Assembly: GCA_937974465.1 (NCBI GenBank)
Contig: CALJWY010000328.1
Span: 1-15,185, forward strand
Source: an uncultured Lysobacterales bacterium
Lineage (GTDB): Bacteria; Pseudomonadota; Gammaproteobacteria; Xanthomonadales; SZUA-36
Direction of reading: 5' to 3'
DNA length: 15,185 nt
Below, piece by piece: positions 14,360-15,185 of this stretch. How positions within the stretch are numbered: the first letter of the stretch is position 1; each line of letters begins with the position of its first letter. The notes under the pieces are model-generated. The model searched no databases and was not told the DNA's origin. It was given only the letters and a program-made list of their open reading frames with translations. Position numbers and translations under genes: made by a program.

Positions 14360-15185
14360 ATGCCCACTGAAATTGCAGACACCATTGTCATCGGAGCAGG
14401 CGTCATCGGACTCGCCATCGCCCGCCACCTCGCACAAAAGGGTCGCGAAGTCATTGTGCTGGAAAGCAATGATTCATTTGGCAGGGAGACCTCCAGCCGC
14501 AATTCCGGTGTAATCCACGCTGGTATCTATTATTCACCCGGCTCACTTAAAGCACGCTGTTGCATACAGGGCAAAGCGCTGCTCTACGCATACTGTAAAG
14601 AACGCCAAATACCTCACCAGCGTTGTGGAAAATTGATTGTCGCCGGCAGCGATGATCAATTTGACCAGTTAAAATCTCTGCAGCTTAATGCCGCGAGGGC
14701 CGGCCTCGACGACTTGGAATGGCTGGATGCCAGCCAGGTCAGGGTGATGGAACCCGACATCAGGGCCGCGGCAGCACTTTACTCGCCATCTACCGGAATC
14801 ATCGATGCACATGAATTGATGCTGGCCATGCTGGCAGATTTGGAAGCACATGGCGGGATGCTGGTTTACCAGAGCCGGGTGCTCCGCGGTCGACAGAAAG
14901 GTGATCGCGTCGAACTGGAAGTCGACAATGGCGGTCAATTTACCCTACAGGCCAAAACGGTTATTAACGCCGCCGGACACGGTGCAACCGGCGTTGCACA
15001 CAAATTTGCCGGCTTACCCCGTCAACACATACCCGCCACTTACCCGGTCCGCGGACACTATTTTGAACACTCGGGTCCACTGCCGTTTTCACACCTGGTC
15101 TACCCCTTGCCCGATGCCACCGGCCTTGGCATCCATGTGACACCGGACACCGGTGGCCAGTACCGGTTCGGACCCGATGCAGAGT
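14360..15185 (+). CDS. FAD-dependent oxidoreductase, L-2-hydroxyglutarate dehydrogenase-like, 3' end missing
   Basis: Flavoprotein of the D-amino-acid oxidase (DAO) superfamily, open to the right edge: 275 residues are visible of a family usually near 370-400. The FAD-binding beta-alpha-beta unit is at residues 7-35, with GAGVIG at 12-17 and Glu35 closing the second strand. The motif SSRNSGVIHAGIYY (45-58) and the later STGIIDAHELM are characteristic of the L2HGDH/LhgO group, which oxidises L-2-hydroxyglutarate to 2-oxoglutarate and feeds electrons to quinone or another acceptor. A second FAD segment, VINAAGHGA, lies near residue 199-207. The ATG at 14360 has only a weak upstream purine-rich stretch, but no better start exists. 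It follows the SDR gene by 42 nt on the same strand. Superfamily is certain; substrate is inferred from the motif and could be a related 2-hydroxyacid or amine. Confidence 0.9.
   Translation, partial: MPTEIADTIVIGAGVIGLAIARHLAQKGREVIVLESNDSFGRETSSRNSGVIHAGIYYSPGSLKARCCIQGKALLYAYCKERQIPHQRCGKLIVAGSDDQFDQLKSLQLNAARAGLDDLEWLDASQVRVMEPDIRAAAALYSPSTGIIDAHELMLAMLADLEAHGGMLVYQSRVLRGRQKGDRVELEVDNGGQFTLQAKTVINAAGHGATGVAHKFAGLPRQHIPATYPVRGHYFEHSGPLPFSHLVYPLPDATGLGIHVTPDTGGQYRFGPDAE

Noticed and set aside
1..15185. CRISPR array, insertion sequence, prophage, toxin-antitoxin or defence system
   Set aside because: No regularly spaced repeats, transposase or integrase motifs, terminal inverted repeats or foreign-looking gene block are visible; almost the whole window is filled by recognisable core genes.

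Overview
The window is a housekeeping stretch from a proteobacterium, most likely a gammaproteobacterium of moderate GC content. The gene order tpiA - secG - tRNA-Leu(GAG) - nuoA onwards is a known beta/gammaproteobacterial arrangement. NuoC and NuoD are separate proteins (fused in E. coli), NuoG lacks the ligands for the extra N7 cluster, and NuoC carries a loop insertion that, from memory, resembles Xanthomonas-type NuoC. The order or family cannot be fixed from this sequence alone.

Region 1 (1-11164, minus strand) is the operon for proton-translocating NADH:quinone oxidoreductase (respiratory complex I). Transcription runs right to left: nuoA, B, C, D, E, F, G, H, I, J, K, then nuoL, which runs off the left edge. 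Genes overlap by 1-10 nt or are separated by at most 9 nt, so they are probably translationally coupled. NuoE, NuoF and NuoG form the NADH-oxidising arm. NuoB, C, D and I pass electrons to quinone. NuoA, H, J, K and L are membrane subunits that couple this to proton pumping. Ligand sets for N1a, N3, N1b, N5, N4, N6a, N6b and N2 are all present, so the enzyme looks functional. nuoM and nuoN presumably lie beyond position 1.

Region 2 (11215-12578, minus strand) holds tpiA (triose-phosphate isomerase), secG (SecYEG translocon subunit, with a long acidic tail) and a tRNA-Leu(GAG) gene 16 nt after secG and 50 nt before nuoA. The same strand and tight spacing make it plausible that some nuo transcripts start upstream of tpiA or secG and read through the tRNA.

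Region 3 (12579-15185) holds a 233-nt gap, then a minus-strand NnrU-family membrane protein. Diverging from it on the plus strand are a short-chain dehydrogenase/reductase and, 42 nt later, an FAD-dependent oxidoreductase of the L-2-hydroxyglutarate dehydrogenase type that is cut by the right edge. The divergent gap contains a perfect 6-bp inverted repeat that could be an operator.

I found no mobile element, CRISPR array, phage gene, toxin-antitoxin or defence module, and nothing that looks like an undescribed system. The findings are small: extended acidic tails, one substituted catalytic-tetrad residue, two inverted repeats and the tRNA embedded between protein genes.
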